From: Selaginella moellendorffii
Taxonomy: Eukaryota; Streptophyta; Lycopodiopsida; Selaginellales; Selaginellaceae
Assembly (NCBI RefSeq): GCF_000143415.4
Contig: NW_003314261.1
Coordinates: forward strand, 744,001 to 808,000
Length of the DNA stretch: 64,000 bases
Direction of reading: 5' to 3'
The position numbers and the translations under genes were made by a program. This document shows positions 50,440 to 62,330 of this stretch, piece by piece; the first letter of the stretch is position 1, and every line of letters begins with the position of its first letter. The notes under the pieces were generated by a model. The model was not told where the DNA came from, made no database searches, and saw nothing but the letters and a program-made list of their open reading frames with translations.

Positions 50440-53048
50440 TCTTCCAGCGTGTTTTCATTAATCTTTGAGACTTCTCTGCATCAATCTTTGGAACTTAGAT
50501 GATGGACTGATCCATGACATCACTAGAGTGCAAACATGTTTTAAGCTTGCTCATATGAAACGTTGGATGAATCTTCAAATTAATTGGCAAGTCCAAAGTG
50601 TATGCAAGATCCCCCATATGCTGTAAAATTGTTCAAGGTCCACAATATTGTGGAGACAACTTAGCATTGCCACTTCCTTTTAGAGACCGTTGTGCATCTG
50701 ACAGCTTAAGGAAAATCTTGTCACCAACTTTGTACTATTGATGATGACGATGTTCATTAGCCAATCTTTTGTTTCACTCTTAAGCTTGGCTCATGTTCAA
50801 CTTTGTCAACTCAAGCTTGTTTTGCATATCCTCTGGGAAATCACAAGTATGAGGTACCTGAATCAAAGCTAAATTCAAACTCATACGAGACCTCGGCTCA
50901 TAGCCATATATCACCATAAAGGGAGATATGTCAATAGTTAATTGATGAGCGCTATTATGAGCAAACTGAAGCAAAGGTAAGTATTTCTCCTATACTATCT
51001 GTTGAGTCAAGTTTCCCACAAAAGACCTTAGCAAATCTTCTAATAGCTGATTCTTCAACATCTGACTTCATCCCAAGCCAAAAGAAATGCCTCTTCACTA
51101 ACATATATGTTCTTAATACCCTTGGATACCCAACATTTGGCATATCATGACACTCAACTAAAATCCATTTGATGAGTTTGTCAACACAAGGAATCACTAC
51201 ATGTCCCTTCTTCACTAGGATTTCATCTTGTATCTCGAATGATGCAAACTTGTCACCCTTTAAATCTGTAGAGAAGTCCCTTAACAAAACCTTTGCACGA
51301 ATATCACTGATAAAGGAGTTGAAGTCCACAAACTCTTTAAGCTCATCCAAGAAATTGCTAGATAGCTTTATGAGTGAAACAGAATTTACCATCCTAGATA
51401 ATGCATTAGCCACTTTATTATCACCTTCATGCTTGTATCTGATCTTAACAGACATTTCCTACAGGAACTCTTGCCAACGAGCAAGGTGGCCTCGAAGATC
51501 CTTTTATTGATTGAAATATTGGAGAAACTAATGGTCTGAATCTATATAGAAGTCTGATCTATATAGATAATGTCGCCATTCCTTCATAGTAGCAATCACA
51601 ACATATAACTCTTTATCTTAAGTAGGCTAATTCCGTTGTGTGGCATCAAACTTATGGCTTATATACACAAGATGATGCCCAACTTGAAGCAATATGGCTC
51701 TAATAACAATGTCACTTGCATTTATCTTGATCACAAGAGGCTTTTCAGGATAAAAAATCTTCAAACATTGAAATACCACTTCACAATTCTCATCTTAACC
51801 ATGAATAGTAACATGTTTTGACATGTTCTAGAGAAGATTAGTCAAAGGGGCTGCTATCTTTGAAAAGTCCTTTATAAATCGTTGAAAAACTCCAGCCACA
51901 CCAAGGAAACTATAGAAATCATGCACTATCAAAGATATAGGCCAATCAACCATGACCTGAATCTTTGTGGGATCAAGTCTCATTCCATATACTAAAATCA
52001 AATGCTCGAGATATCCAATCTCTAAAACAAACTTGCATTTTGATAACTTCAAGTAGAGCTTATTGTCCCTCAAAAGTTGTAAAACACTTCACACATGCAT
52101 CTCATGTTCCTCCATTGAAAAGCTGAATATTAAGATATCATCAAAATAATCAATTGCAAACTTTCCCAAATAAGGCTGTAAAACTCGATTCATCAATCTC
52201 TGAAAAATTGCAAAAGCATTTGTCAAACCAAACAACATCACCAAAAACTTGTAGTGTTATCTTTGTCCGAAATGTAGTTTTCGGAACATCCCCTGGCTTG
52301 ACACAAATCTGATGATACCTTTACCTCAAATCAATTTTCAAAAAATATCGAGCACCACAAAGATGATCGAGTGAATCATCGATACGAGGGATTGGGAACA
52401 TATTCTTTACCGTCCTATCATTCAATTCCTTGTCATTCATGTAGAGACACCATGTACCATCTTTTTTTTTTACCATTACCACTGGAGCATCCCAAGGAGA
52501 TTTGTTGATCTATAACCACCCTTTCCACAGGTATTCAACAAGTTACCTATTAATCTCCTCATCTTCAGCAGGACTAGTATGAGTCGGTTGTCGTGGATAA
52601 GGAGTAGCTTTAGGTACCAAGTCAATTTCATGCTGAATTCCACAGTCGAGAGGTAAACCATTAGGCAACTCATCTAGAAATACGTTATGGAACTCCTCCT
52701 GAATGGAATCCATCCAAGCCCTATGCCCACAAATGTACTCCAAATCGGATATGATTATATTAGAAAGAAACAGGTACACCACAGAATCAGCTATCTCATG
52801 TGTGCATGTCACTAACTCCAAAGCGTTAATCAATGGAGTATCATTATTGTCTATCCCAACAATCTCTTTCACAGTGCTACCAACTTTGATATGCAAAACA
52901 TTACGCTCCCAATCAATCCCTAGCTTCCTATCATAAAATCATTCCTCCCCAAGAATAACGTCTGTGCAACCAAGATCCATAACCTAGAACGAAGGATGGT
53001 TGAGAATCCCTTGAACTGTCAAAGGAACACTCAAAGCCAATTCACTAT
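50440..53048 (-). mobile_element. Ty3/gypsy retrotransposon remnant 2
   Basis: Minus strand: pre-RT linker (HNVFLDELPNGLPLD..HEIDLVPKATPYP), reverse transcriptase with stops (about 52540-51830), RNase H/connection (YKHEGDNKVANALSRM), integrase zinc/core pieces (YMLVKRHFFWLGMKSDVE; FAHNSAHQLTIDISPF..YGYEP) and the C-terminal integrase pattern (LSPQYCGP, HPTFHMSKLK). Stops throughout. The gag side is cut at 53049 by the next LTR element. Confidence 0.85.
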
Positions 53049-54175
53049 TGTAGCGCATGTGGTTTTGACCCTTTATCCTATGGTGATTTACCATAGGATA
53101 ACACCACGAAGTCGAACCTAAACCCTTTATGTGGCATGTGTCATATGCCACGTGTCACATGCCACGTGTCCATAGGAACCCGAGGTTCAGGACCTTGGGC
53201 CACTAAACGAAGGAACGGTGCCAAACTCCCAAGCATGGAGCCAAGGAGTGACGGAATTGAACCACGGAGCAACTCCCAAGCATAAAGCCCAAGGAGCGAA
53301 GGGGCAAGAGCCCGGAGCAACTTGGAATAGTCCTGGAGCAACCAGCATCCCAATGCTAGGACCAACATGCAAAACGAAGCCAAACAGAGTTTAGCACTAT
53401 TTCAGCATACCGGTGGCCTAACGCGAGGATATGGGTACTCCACCTGCCAGCATGGAATGGAACTTGGGTTTAGACCCAAGCCGGACGCAGAACAAGGAAA
53501 GGCACGCAAGTGGGAGCTAAACTATGCCTCAAGTTGGTCGGCCATACCTGACCTACCCACTATCCCTACTATACATTTGGAACCCCTCACAGCCCCCCTT
53601 GAGGAACACACGCTTTGGGCTTTCACCCCAAGCCTCCCTTAGTATTAGGAGTTAATCTCTAGGACAAGCTCGAAACTTATTAAATATGAAATGTCCCTAG
53701 ATTGCGAATGTGGACACGGGACGAACACTGTTGTGTTCAGGATGATCTCTACATTCTGTAGATATGCCAAATGAACAAATCTGGACACTTTCTATAAATA
53801 ACATTTGGGACCGAAATGAGACCAACACAAAGGGCATGATAGCGAGGGTGTTTGGCAGACACGGTAAGCTATCATTTAGCAATATTGAGGGACTAATCTC
53901 AATATCGCGGGGGTTCTTGATACTACGAAGTGCAAGCCAATGACACAAGTTTCTCAAACCAGGCTGAGTATGCTCAGCAAGAAACACATAGGGTTCCTAC
54001 CTTATGTTTATCCAATTTAAGTGCATGTTCATTGACCAGTTTCTCAACTAGCTCAAGTGGGAACTGATAACGGGTCCAGCAATACCGACCTCCTGCCATC
54101 GTGGCAGTAAAGAAAGAATATCCGAAAGGACTAGCCGACAGGTAACTTTTGATACCTGAAGTCACATTTGCGACA
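53049..54175 (-). repeat. 3' LTR of the minus-strand LARD-like element
   Basis: On the plus strand begins TGTAGCGCATGTGG and ends ATTTGCGACA, so its ends are TG..CA. Full length, ~1.13 kb. Contains the 29-bp hairpin at 53073-53101. Confidence 0.85.
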
Positions 54176-54326
54176 CTCTCACCCCCTAGGGAAGATCGAC
54201 GTCCTTGTTGATGCACACTCGAGTCTAGAATACCGCCAAGGAAACAACTCCAGAAAAAGTTCGCGGTATTTACACTATGTGAGAAATGCACCAACTTAAA
54301 TGAGTTAGGAGGCAACCTCTTTGTCT

Positions 54327-55596
54327 AACATGGATGCACTACCAGCTTAGACACTTTCCGGCCGTCGTCGACAAGGAAATGGTTAACAGAGGTAGCCACC
54401 CTTGCTGCTCTAAGAGTCACCCAGCTTACAAAAGTGTGATACGCCCCTGCCTGCTATAAGGAACCAACTCGCCGAGGTGTCGTAGGCTAAAGGAACCCCG
54501 AAAGCATGACCAAAATGACAAAGAGTTCGTCGAATTGGACCAAGTCGAAGATCGAGTCCAAGACCGACTCGGAGACCGAGTTCGAGATAGAGTCCGAAAT
54601 CGAGTCCGAGGCTGACTCGGGGACCGAGTTCGAGACCGAGTTCAAAACGGAGTTCGAGACGGAGTCCGAGATCCGAAATCGGGTCCGAGACCGAGTCCGA
54701 GGTTGAGTCCGAGGTTGGGTCCGAGATCGGGTCCGAGATCGAGTCCGAGACCGAATCCGAAGTCGGATCCAAAATCGAGTCCGAGATCGAGCCAGAGACT
54801 AAGTCCAAATACTAATATGGGTCAAGGGGTGAAAGCCCAAAGCGTGCGTCTCCCGGGGGGGGGCTGCAGGGGGTTCCAAAAGTATAGTAGGGATAGTGAG
54901 GTCCAGGAACTAGTTTTGAAGGGACTCTCTAGTGGGGCTTTCAAACCGACTTGAGGTTGAGACTAGGACCGAGGGGCCTTGGGTGGGAGTGAGTATGGAC
55001 TTGGGTGGTGCCGGAGGGGCCATCCAAGAAACTGCTCAAGAGCAGCTCCCACTCCCGAAAGGGAAACCAATTGCGGTGCTCCCGGCTCATGTGGAGTGGT
55101 GCCCCACTTGAGTACCATGCGGCTCATTGGTCCTCGCCCTTCCTAGGGGCTTGGGCCTTCCTTCGGGATGGAAGTGGGGGGGTAGAGGTACCCATACCAG
55201 ACCGCTAGGCCACGGTGTTTCGCCCCGGCGTCCCGAAGTAAGTGTTGCACTCAAGACTTGGGATTTAGAGGGTCCCATGATCAAGTCTTGTGGTACCAAG
55301 GGATGTTAGGAACCTGGAAGCTTGGTGTGCTTAGCTGCTTGTGCTTACGGGGAGTGTAGCCGAACCTTAAGTCCAGTCTAACCCGGGGAGGGGGATTAGG
55401 AGAGATTGGGAATCCGTGGATGGATAGCTAACGCTCCGTTGCTCGTGCAGTGAGTAGCTGAAACTAAGTAGGATCAAGTAGGAGTTGGTACCATAGGTGA
55501 GAACCTTGGCGAGGGAACTTAGCAAAAGCCAAGGCAGTGTCAGACGGATAGACGAGGTAAGCTGGCAAATTGGAAAGGAAAAATTTGTGGCTTACA
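54327..55596 (+). mobile_element. Second-family LTR inside the LARD-like element
   Basis: Plus-strand LTR-like block ending AATTTGTGGCTTACA. Its right ~750 bases match 26036-26776 in inverted orientation. It carries the GTCCGAGA-type repeat block (54540-54800) and the G-rich module near 54831-54900. The left border (TGTCTAACATGG at 54327) is tentative, and no matching target duplication was found. Confidence 0.55.
54540..54800 (+). repeat. 12-base repeat of GAGTCCGAGATC type
   Basis: About 20 degenerate tandem copies (GAGTCCGAGACC, GGGTCCGAGATC and variants). Both strands give repetitive frames (Ser-Asp or Glu-Thr rich) that are products of the repeat. Confidence 0.88.
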
Positions 55597-58500
55597 CCCG
55601 CAAGGACATAGAGAGAGAAGCCAGAGGCCCCAACCCTCCTAAATAAAGAAACCAAACCCGTCGGTAAGGTTTAGATATACTACTGTAAACAGGCAGTTAG
55701 AGTTGTTTACATGGTCATGCCCTTTTAATGGAATAAGGAACATCGACAGAGAGGCAGGTTATGTGACCAGTTGACAGTAGCTACCCCATGACTAGAGATT
55801 TCAACATGCACACGAAGTGCTGAAGCCAGTCTGTCTATACTAGCCCAAACTCAAAGATGAATAGATGGACAATATCAAAGTTAGAGACAATGATATGTTA
55901 GAGACTTAATTATCAGTGATTAAATCTTATATTAGAACACAAAAGTATTCCAATGAAGTTATCATCCGATAAACCAGTATTATAGTAGATAGGAACCACC
56001 AAGATCATCAAAATTGGTAAATACAGGATTCACTATCCAATAAAATGCAATAGTAAATGTATCATCAAGAAAACTCAATGTCTAAACTTAACTATCAAAT
56101 ATTGCAGATAGAATGCCAAACAACTTACAAAAGGGAACTCAAAGAACACCAAGTATCATCGACAAACAAGCAAAATGCTCGCGAATGTATCACCCGGAGG
56201 AAATAACATTCCAATCTATTAGAACAAACTCAAGCAATAATCAACAGAATAGAATGAATGTTGCATAGCCAACAAACACTCGTTAATGCTAACTATTGCA
56301 CTAATCAATCTGAATAGATTCCGGTCAATAATACCACGGAACTCAAGTTGCTTAAGCAAGTGTTAGCAACATCCTTTTGATGTTTCAAACCCAAGAGACC
56401 AATCCAAGGCAAACCATAAGGAACATGTGGTATTGTGAAAAGCCAAAAGCCATCAAAGAGATAACTGATTATCATGAAAGATCATCAATCATCCCATCAA
56501 TAAAGAGATGCATAATCATTGTCAAAGAAGGAATCCACCATCCCAAAGAACGGCAAATCATTCTATACCAACAATAATCAAGTAAAACCTTTGACAAGGA
56601 TAATCAACTACCCTAGATGATAGTCAAACACCACTAATGATTGCTAGATGCAAAAACCAACTTCAACATTAAAACTAATGAGCCAAAATGCCTTTCCCCA
56701 ACAACTTCTAACAAATGGAACAACGAGCATAAAACTCAAAGAACCAAAAGTTCGAAGAAGTCTATAGCCAAGTCTTTCCTAACAATGATCACAAGTCTTA
56801 CATGAACTAACTTCAATGCTAAAGAAGAAATTATGATGCAACCCACAATATCTTCTTCAACACATCCATAAGCTAAACTTCATAATGCCAAAGCTAATGA
56901 AGAGCATATCTACATCAATCCAAAAGGTAAGCATAACGAAGCTATGCTCAACAAGTGATCACCAAACGATACTCCATGAATCCATCTATAGCAAGACGTA
57001 ACTCACTTCATAACAAGCACAAGAAGAATCATCAATGATCGATATATTTCAACTCAAATCCAATAAGGATTCAAACATTCTAATATCAATCACTAACTCT
57101 TCCGCTTGTAGAGTTAGCATAGTCTACGACTGAATCACTTTTCAAAGAAAAGCCAAAACTTCACCCCTACTAAATAATCTTGTCTAGAACACAACTAACT
57201 CAAACTTGCCACTCAGTTCATTTGAACGTCAACATAGTTGCTAACTATCAAATGCACGAATGCTAATAACACAAAGCTATAGCCAAATCATCAACACTAT
57301 CTTCATCGAGACTAATGAAACTTGACATCAATCTTTTGAAAAGACATTTCATTTCACTTGAATCTCAACATCAATAATATCAATGACAAGGCATCACTTT
57401 AATGCTATCAACACTAGAACAAAGCTAAAAGAAAGCACGAGTGAATCACCACTCAAAACTCTCTTGTAACCAAGCTAACCAAAGTCAAAGATACTTTACC
57501 CAGTATTCGAGACAAATTCTTCAACAATACTCAGTTACAGATAACACATCATCAAGAAGTGATTCACCACGTCCAAGATTCAATGAAATCCAACACTATG
57601 AACTAAATGTAACTAAATGATATCAACAGAGGTAGAGTCGATATGCCAAATGGAACACCCATGTAAGTCTAACGACACAATCCTCCGCAACCCCATCCGG
57701 TAAAGCAAGCCCATCACTGCTAAATCATCATCGAGTGAAGCAAGTGTCAAAAGCCCTTGACAAAGTTTATAAGCAATCACTAGTTGCAAAGCAACTAACA
57801 ATCACTTGTCTTGCCTTTCACAAAACCCAAACACTAACTCATGCTATTGAGTTACACACTTGTCCAACATGAATGTAATACCCCAGGTATGAGATAAAGG
57901 TTCATGGACAAACACGAACTAAATGACCACTCAAATCCAACTCAACCGTGATAAGCTCACCAATGCATTTAGCCACTAGCTCTGAGCATGCCTTGAAGAG
58001 GCTAGCTATGCATGATCAACACTTAGCCGAAACTAAAGTGAAGACCATGAGATGAACTCATATCGGTACACAACCTCCTTATAGACAAAGCTATAGTACG
58101 GGTACCAACATCTCAAACTCAAACAACTAAGTTGAACATCACCATCCTTAGCCAAGGTGCAGGGCCACCAAGACCAAGTCAAGATTAGTGAGAGTTCACT
58201 ACTCTCATAGAGTCTAACGAAATGCAAAGTGCAACTTGCCACCAAACATAACGCTACAGAAGAAAGGCACAAGGGTCACCTTTCTCGAAAAGTGCAACGG
58301 CCACTTTTCTACACTAACTCCAGACTCTATTCAACTCAATTGCCTTAGCTCCAAAAGTTAGCATCCCTTTTGGGCTGCATCATACAAACTACATATTACG
58401 GTCTAAATTAACCAAAGTCAACTCCAACTCCTTCACTAGTTTGTATTAGCTTTCGAAAACGAAATGGTTTTCAAGCAAAGTGATAACAGATCAGCCATTG

Positions 58501-60289
58501 GAAAAGTCTAAGAAAATTTGTGGAAAATCTTTCCATCCCAGAGAAAGAATGACTCTCAGTCCAGGAATACAAACTTTCAAGACTCAACCAACTTCCTCTT
58601 ACTAACAACTTCACAAAGGTTCACCTTAACACAAATTCTCATAACCCATAGTATGCTTAAGCCTCAAACATCTTTTTGCCCATACTTCCGATATCCAACT
58701 CCGACATCTGCAAAATGCAAAGTGAACATCCAACGTTTGATCACGAAGACCACATCTTTGGATATCCATATTGCACTTAACACTTTTCTTCAACCACCTT
58801 CAAAATCCAATGTAAAGCTAAAACACTAACAAGAAAAATGACATGGAAAATCAAGCTCTAAGGAAAATTCCTTATTACTTAAAATAACAATGCCACTTCC
58901 ACTAACACAAATGTTAGTAATGTCAATGCCTCTACCTCACACCTTCTCTATTTAACAATTTACTCCAAGTGTTAACGGATCAACTAATGAGCTATAGCAA
59001 ATGAATGCTACAACCCTTTCCAACACTTTATGGGCAAACCCTCAAGGAAACAAGGAACCAACTTAAGCTTAGCATAATGGACCACCATCGAGAATCCAGT
59101 CAAAGCTACTACAATGCTACTTCATGCAAGTAGACTAGTTTCACCATCAATCACTTTGGGGTTAATCATTGTTTAATCAAGCAACTTCGTAAACACATTA
59201 CTCATTATCACATGGATATGATATAAAATCACAATGACTTGATCATCAATTGAGCAACACCATGAGCAACACCCACGTCATTACTTCAAAGGTTTATGTG
59301 ACTAACAAGTGTCAACTCGATTCGACAAAATGCAACATAAATGCCACACTCCACCAATAGAGATTTACAACACCCAACACCACTAACTTTTGCTCACAAC
59401 ATGGATAAACACATGCCACTCTTTTTCCGACCAAACTCAAAACTAATCCAACACTAAGCTACTCAAGAAGCAATAGCAAGGTTCCCGGGAAAAGAATTGA
59501 GCATTGTAACTCAAATCTTTCAATAGCAAGTCTAGACAAAATAGTATAGCGCTTCACCACTATCCATCCCACAACTCACCATTTGTAAAACTATCATCTC
59601 CAACATGCATCTAGGGACCCTTGATTGTATAATGTGACCATGAGCAATAAGTCACACTTCGTTGCAAATTATCTCTCCAAGAAGAAAAGATGACTTACGT
59701 GTTTGATCCTTCGTCCCCGATGACTCTCTTTTCATTCTCAACTTTGACTAAACCTCAAACTTGCATTCGCATTGCCTTTAGTCCAATCCAAGAAAAGTTT
59801 ATGAGAGAGTATGGCAACAATTACTTGAATCAATAGACTTATCCCCATAGTCTTGATTGATCCACTTGTAACCATGCCTAAGAAAGATCCATTAGTGCCG
59901 TGCTAAATAGCTACAGACCAGCCTATTTGCCACTCATAGCAAACATAGGGAAAGTTTGCTTTCACCCACGGTATATGAAACAACTCATGGAACCACCGAT
60001 ATGCTAACATTAATCCCGCCAACTCAAAGTGTAACCTCGAGTTGCTAATGTGTCTCACTCACAAGCCCAAGCACAAACTCGTGTAAATGGAACAACTCAA
60101 TCCTTCTTGTGAGCCCAAGCTCAAGCTCACAGAATATGGTACAACAAGGTAACCAAACCCATACCCAAGGAATGATTGCGAAGTCTTTTGCAACTAAACG
60201 TGTACCCACTCAGATCATCGTTTTTATCTCTGCGTATGCAACGAGATTAGTTGCCCAATCTCATTGAATAGTACTCGCTGAGACTCATT
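55597..60289 (-). other. Non-coding interior of the LARD-like element
   Basis: 4.7 kb with no frame above ~105 codons on either strand and no gag, protease, RT or integrase motif. The right part (about 58600-60290) is the reverse complement of the region after 62331, so it is a conserved internal sequence of this family rather than random debris. Confidence 0.7.
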
Positions 60290-60300
60290 CTTTGATACCA
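60290..60300 (-). promoter_or_regulatory. Primer-binding site, initiator Met-tRNA type
   Basis: TGGTATCAAAG on the minus strand, two bases inside the 5' LTR. The plant consensus is TGGTATCAGAG. Confidence 0.75.
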
Positions 60301-60302
60301 AA

Positions 60303-61197
60303 TGTAGCGCACGTGGTTTTGACCCTTTATCCTATGGTAATTTACCATAGGATAACACCACGAAGCGGAACCTAAACCCTCTATGTGGCATGTGTCATAT
60401 GCCACCACGTGTCCATGCCATGTGTCCATAGAAACCCGAGGTTCAAGGCCTTGGGCCATTGAACGAAGGAACGGTGCCAAACTCCCAAGCATGGAGCCAA
60501 GGAATGACGGAACCGAACCACGGAGCAACTCCCAAGCATAAAGCCCAAGGAGCGAAGGGGCAAGAGCCCGGAGCGACTTGGAACAGTCCTGGAGCAACCA
60601 GCATCCCAATGCTAGGACCAACATGCAAAACGAAGCCAAACAGAGTTTAGCGCTATTTCAGCATACCGGTGGCCTAACGCGAGGATATGGGTACTCCACC
60701 TGCCAGCATGGAATGGAACTTGGGTTTAGACCCAAGCCGGATGCAGAACAAGGAAAGGCACGCAAGTGGGAGCTAAACTATGCCTCAAGTTGGTCAGCCA
60801 TACCTGACCTACCCACTATCCCTACTATACATTTGGAACCCCCCACAGCCCCCCTTGAGGAACACACGCTTTGGGCTTTCACCCCAAGCCTCCCTTAGTA
60901 TTAGGAGTTAATCTCTGGGACAAGTTCGAAACTTACTAAATATGAAATGTCCCTAGATTGCGAATGTGGACACGGGACGAACACTATTGTGTTCAGGATG
61001 ATCTCTACATTCTGTAGATATGCCAAATGAGCAAATCTGGACACTTTCTATAAATAGCATTTGGGACCAAAATGAGACCAACACAAAGGGCATGATAGCG
61101 AGGGTGTTTGGCAGACACGGTAAGCTATCATTTAGCAATATTGAGGGACTAATCTCAATATCGCGGGGGTTCTTGATACTACCAAGTGCAAGCCAAT
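60303..61197 (-). repeat. 5' LTR of the LARD-like element, interrupted
   Basis: Begins (plus strand) TGTAGCGCACGTGG. It follows the LTR at 53049 to GTGCAAGCCAAT, where the plus-strand element's LTR starts; the remaining ~230 bases must lie beyond the window. Confidence 0.8.
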
Positions 61198-62330
61198 TGT
61201 CGCGCATGTGACTTCGGGTATCGAAAGTTACCTGTCGACCAGTCCTTAGGGACACTCTTACCTTACTGCCACGATGGCAGGAGGTCGGTATTGATGGACC
61301 CTTTATTAGTCCCTCTTGTTCAAGTGTTAGTAAACTGGACTTTGCATCTGTACTTGGCCGGATGAGCATAAGGAAGGAATTCCTAAGTGTCTATTTAGCT
61401 GAGCATACTCGGCCCGGCTTGTTAGTTCTCTTTTGCTCTGTCTTGCACTGGCTTGACAAGAACCCTCGCGTATTGAGATTGGTCCCTCAATATCGCTACA
61501 TGATAGCTTACCGTGTCTGCCAAACACCCTCGCTATCATGCCCTTTGTGTTAGTCTCAAATTGTCCCAGATGCTATTTATGGAAAGTGTCTAGATTTGCT
61601 CATTTGGCATATCTTCGGAATGTAGAGGTCGGCCTGAACACAATGGTGTTCGTCCTGTGTCCAAATTCGCATTCTAAGGACATTCCATATTTAGTAAGTT
61701 TTAAGCTTGTCCCAGAGACTAACTCCTGATACTAAGGGAGGCTTGGGGTGAAAGCCCAAAGCGTGTGTTCCTCAAGGGGGGGGGGGGCTATGGGGGGTTC
61801 CAAATGTATAGTAGGGATAGTGGGTAGGTTGGGCATGGCCGACCAACCTGAGGCATAGTCTAGCTCCCGCTTGCGTGCCTGTCCTTGTTCTGCGTCCGGC
61901 TTGGGTCTAAGCCCAAGTTCCATTCCATGCTAGCTGGTGGAGTACCCATGTCCTCGCGTTAGGCCACCGGTATGCTGAAATAGCGCCAGACTCCGTTTGG
62001 CTCCGTTTTGCGTGCTGGTCCTGGCATTGGGATGCTGGTTGCTCTAGGACTGTTCCAAGTCGCTCCAGGCCCCTGTCCCTTCGCTCCTTGGGCTGTATGC
62101 TCGGGAGTTGCTCCGTGGTTCGGTTCCATCACTCCTTGGCGTCACGCTTGGGAGTTTGGCACCGTTCCTTCGTTCAGTGGCCCAAGGCCCTGAACCTCGG
62201 GTTCCTATGGACACGTGGCATGGACACGTGGCATCTGTCACGTGGCACAAAGAGGGTTTAGGTTCCGCTTCGTGGTGTTATCCTATGGTAAATCACCATA
62301 GGATAAAGGGTCAAAACCACGTGCGCTACA
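61198..62330 (+). repeat. 5' LTR of a plus-strand element of the same family
   Basis: Starts TGTCGCGCATGTGACTTCGG and ends ACCACGTGCGCTACA. 1,133 bases, directly followed by a primer-binding site. Confidence 0.88.

Larger units (their letters stand above)
53049..61197 (-). mobile_element. Large non-autonomous LTR element (LARD-like), minus strand
   Basis: 3' LTR at 53049-54175, internal region 54176-60302, 5' LTR from 60303 rightward, cut at 61197 by another insertion. A primer-binding site for initiator Met-tRNA (TGGTATCAAAG on the minus strand, 60290-60300) adjoins the 5' LTR. A purine-rich tract (AGGGGGTGAGAG, minus strand) adjoins the 3' LTR at about 54176-54187. The ~6.1 kb interior has no gag-pol frames and holds another LTR-like insert (54327-55596). 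It sits inside gypsy remnant 2. Confidence 0.8.

Noticed and set aside
54410-54808. Ser-Asp-rich and Glu-Thr-rich ORFs
   Set aside because: Products of the 12-base repeat; no domain and no codon signal.
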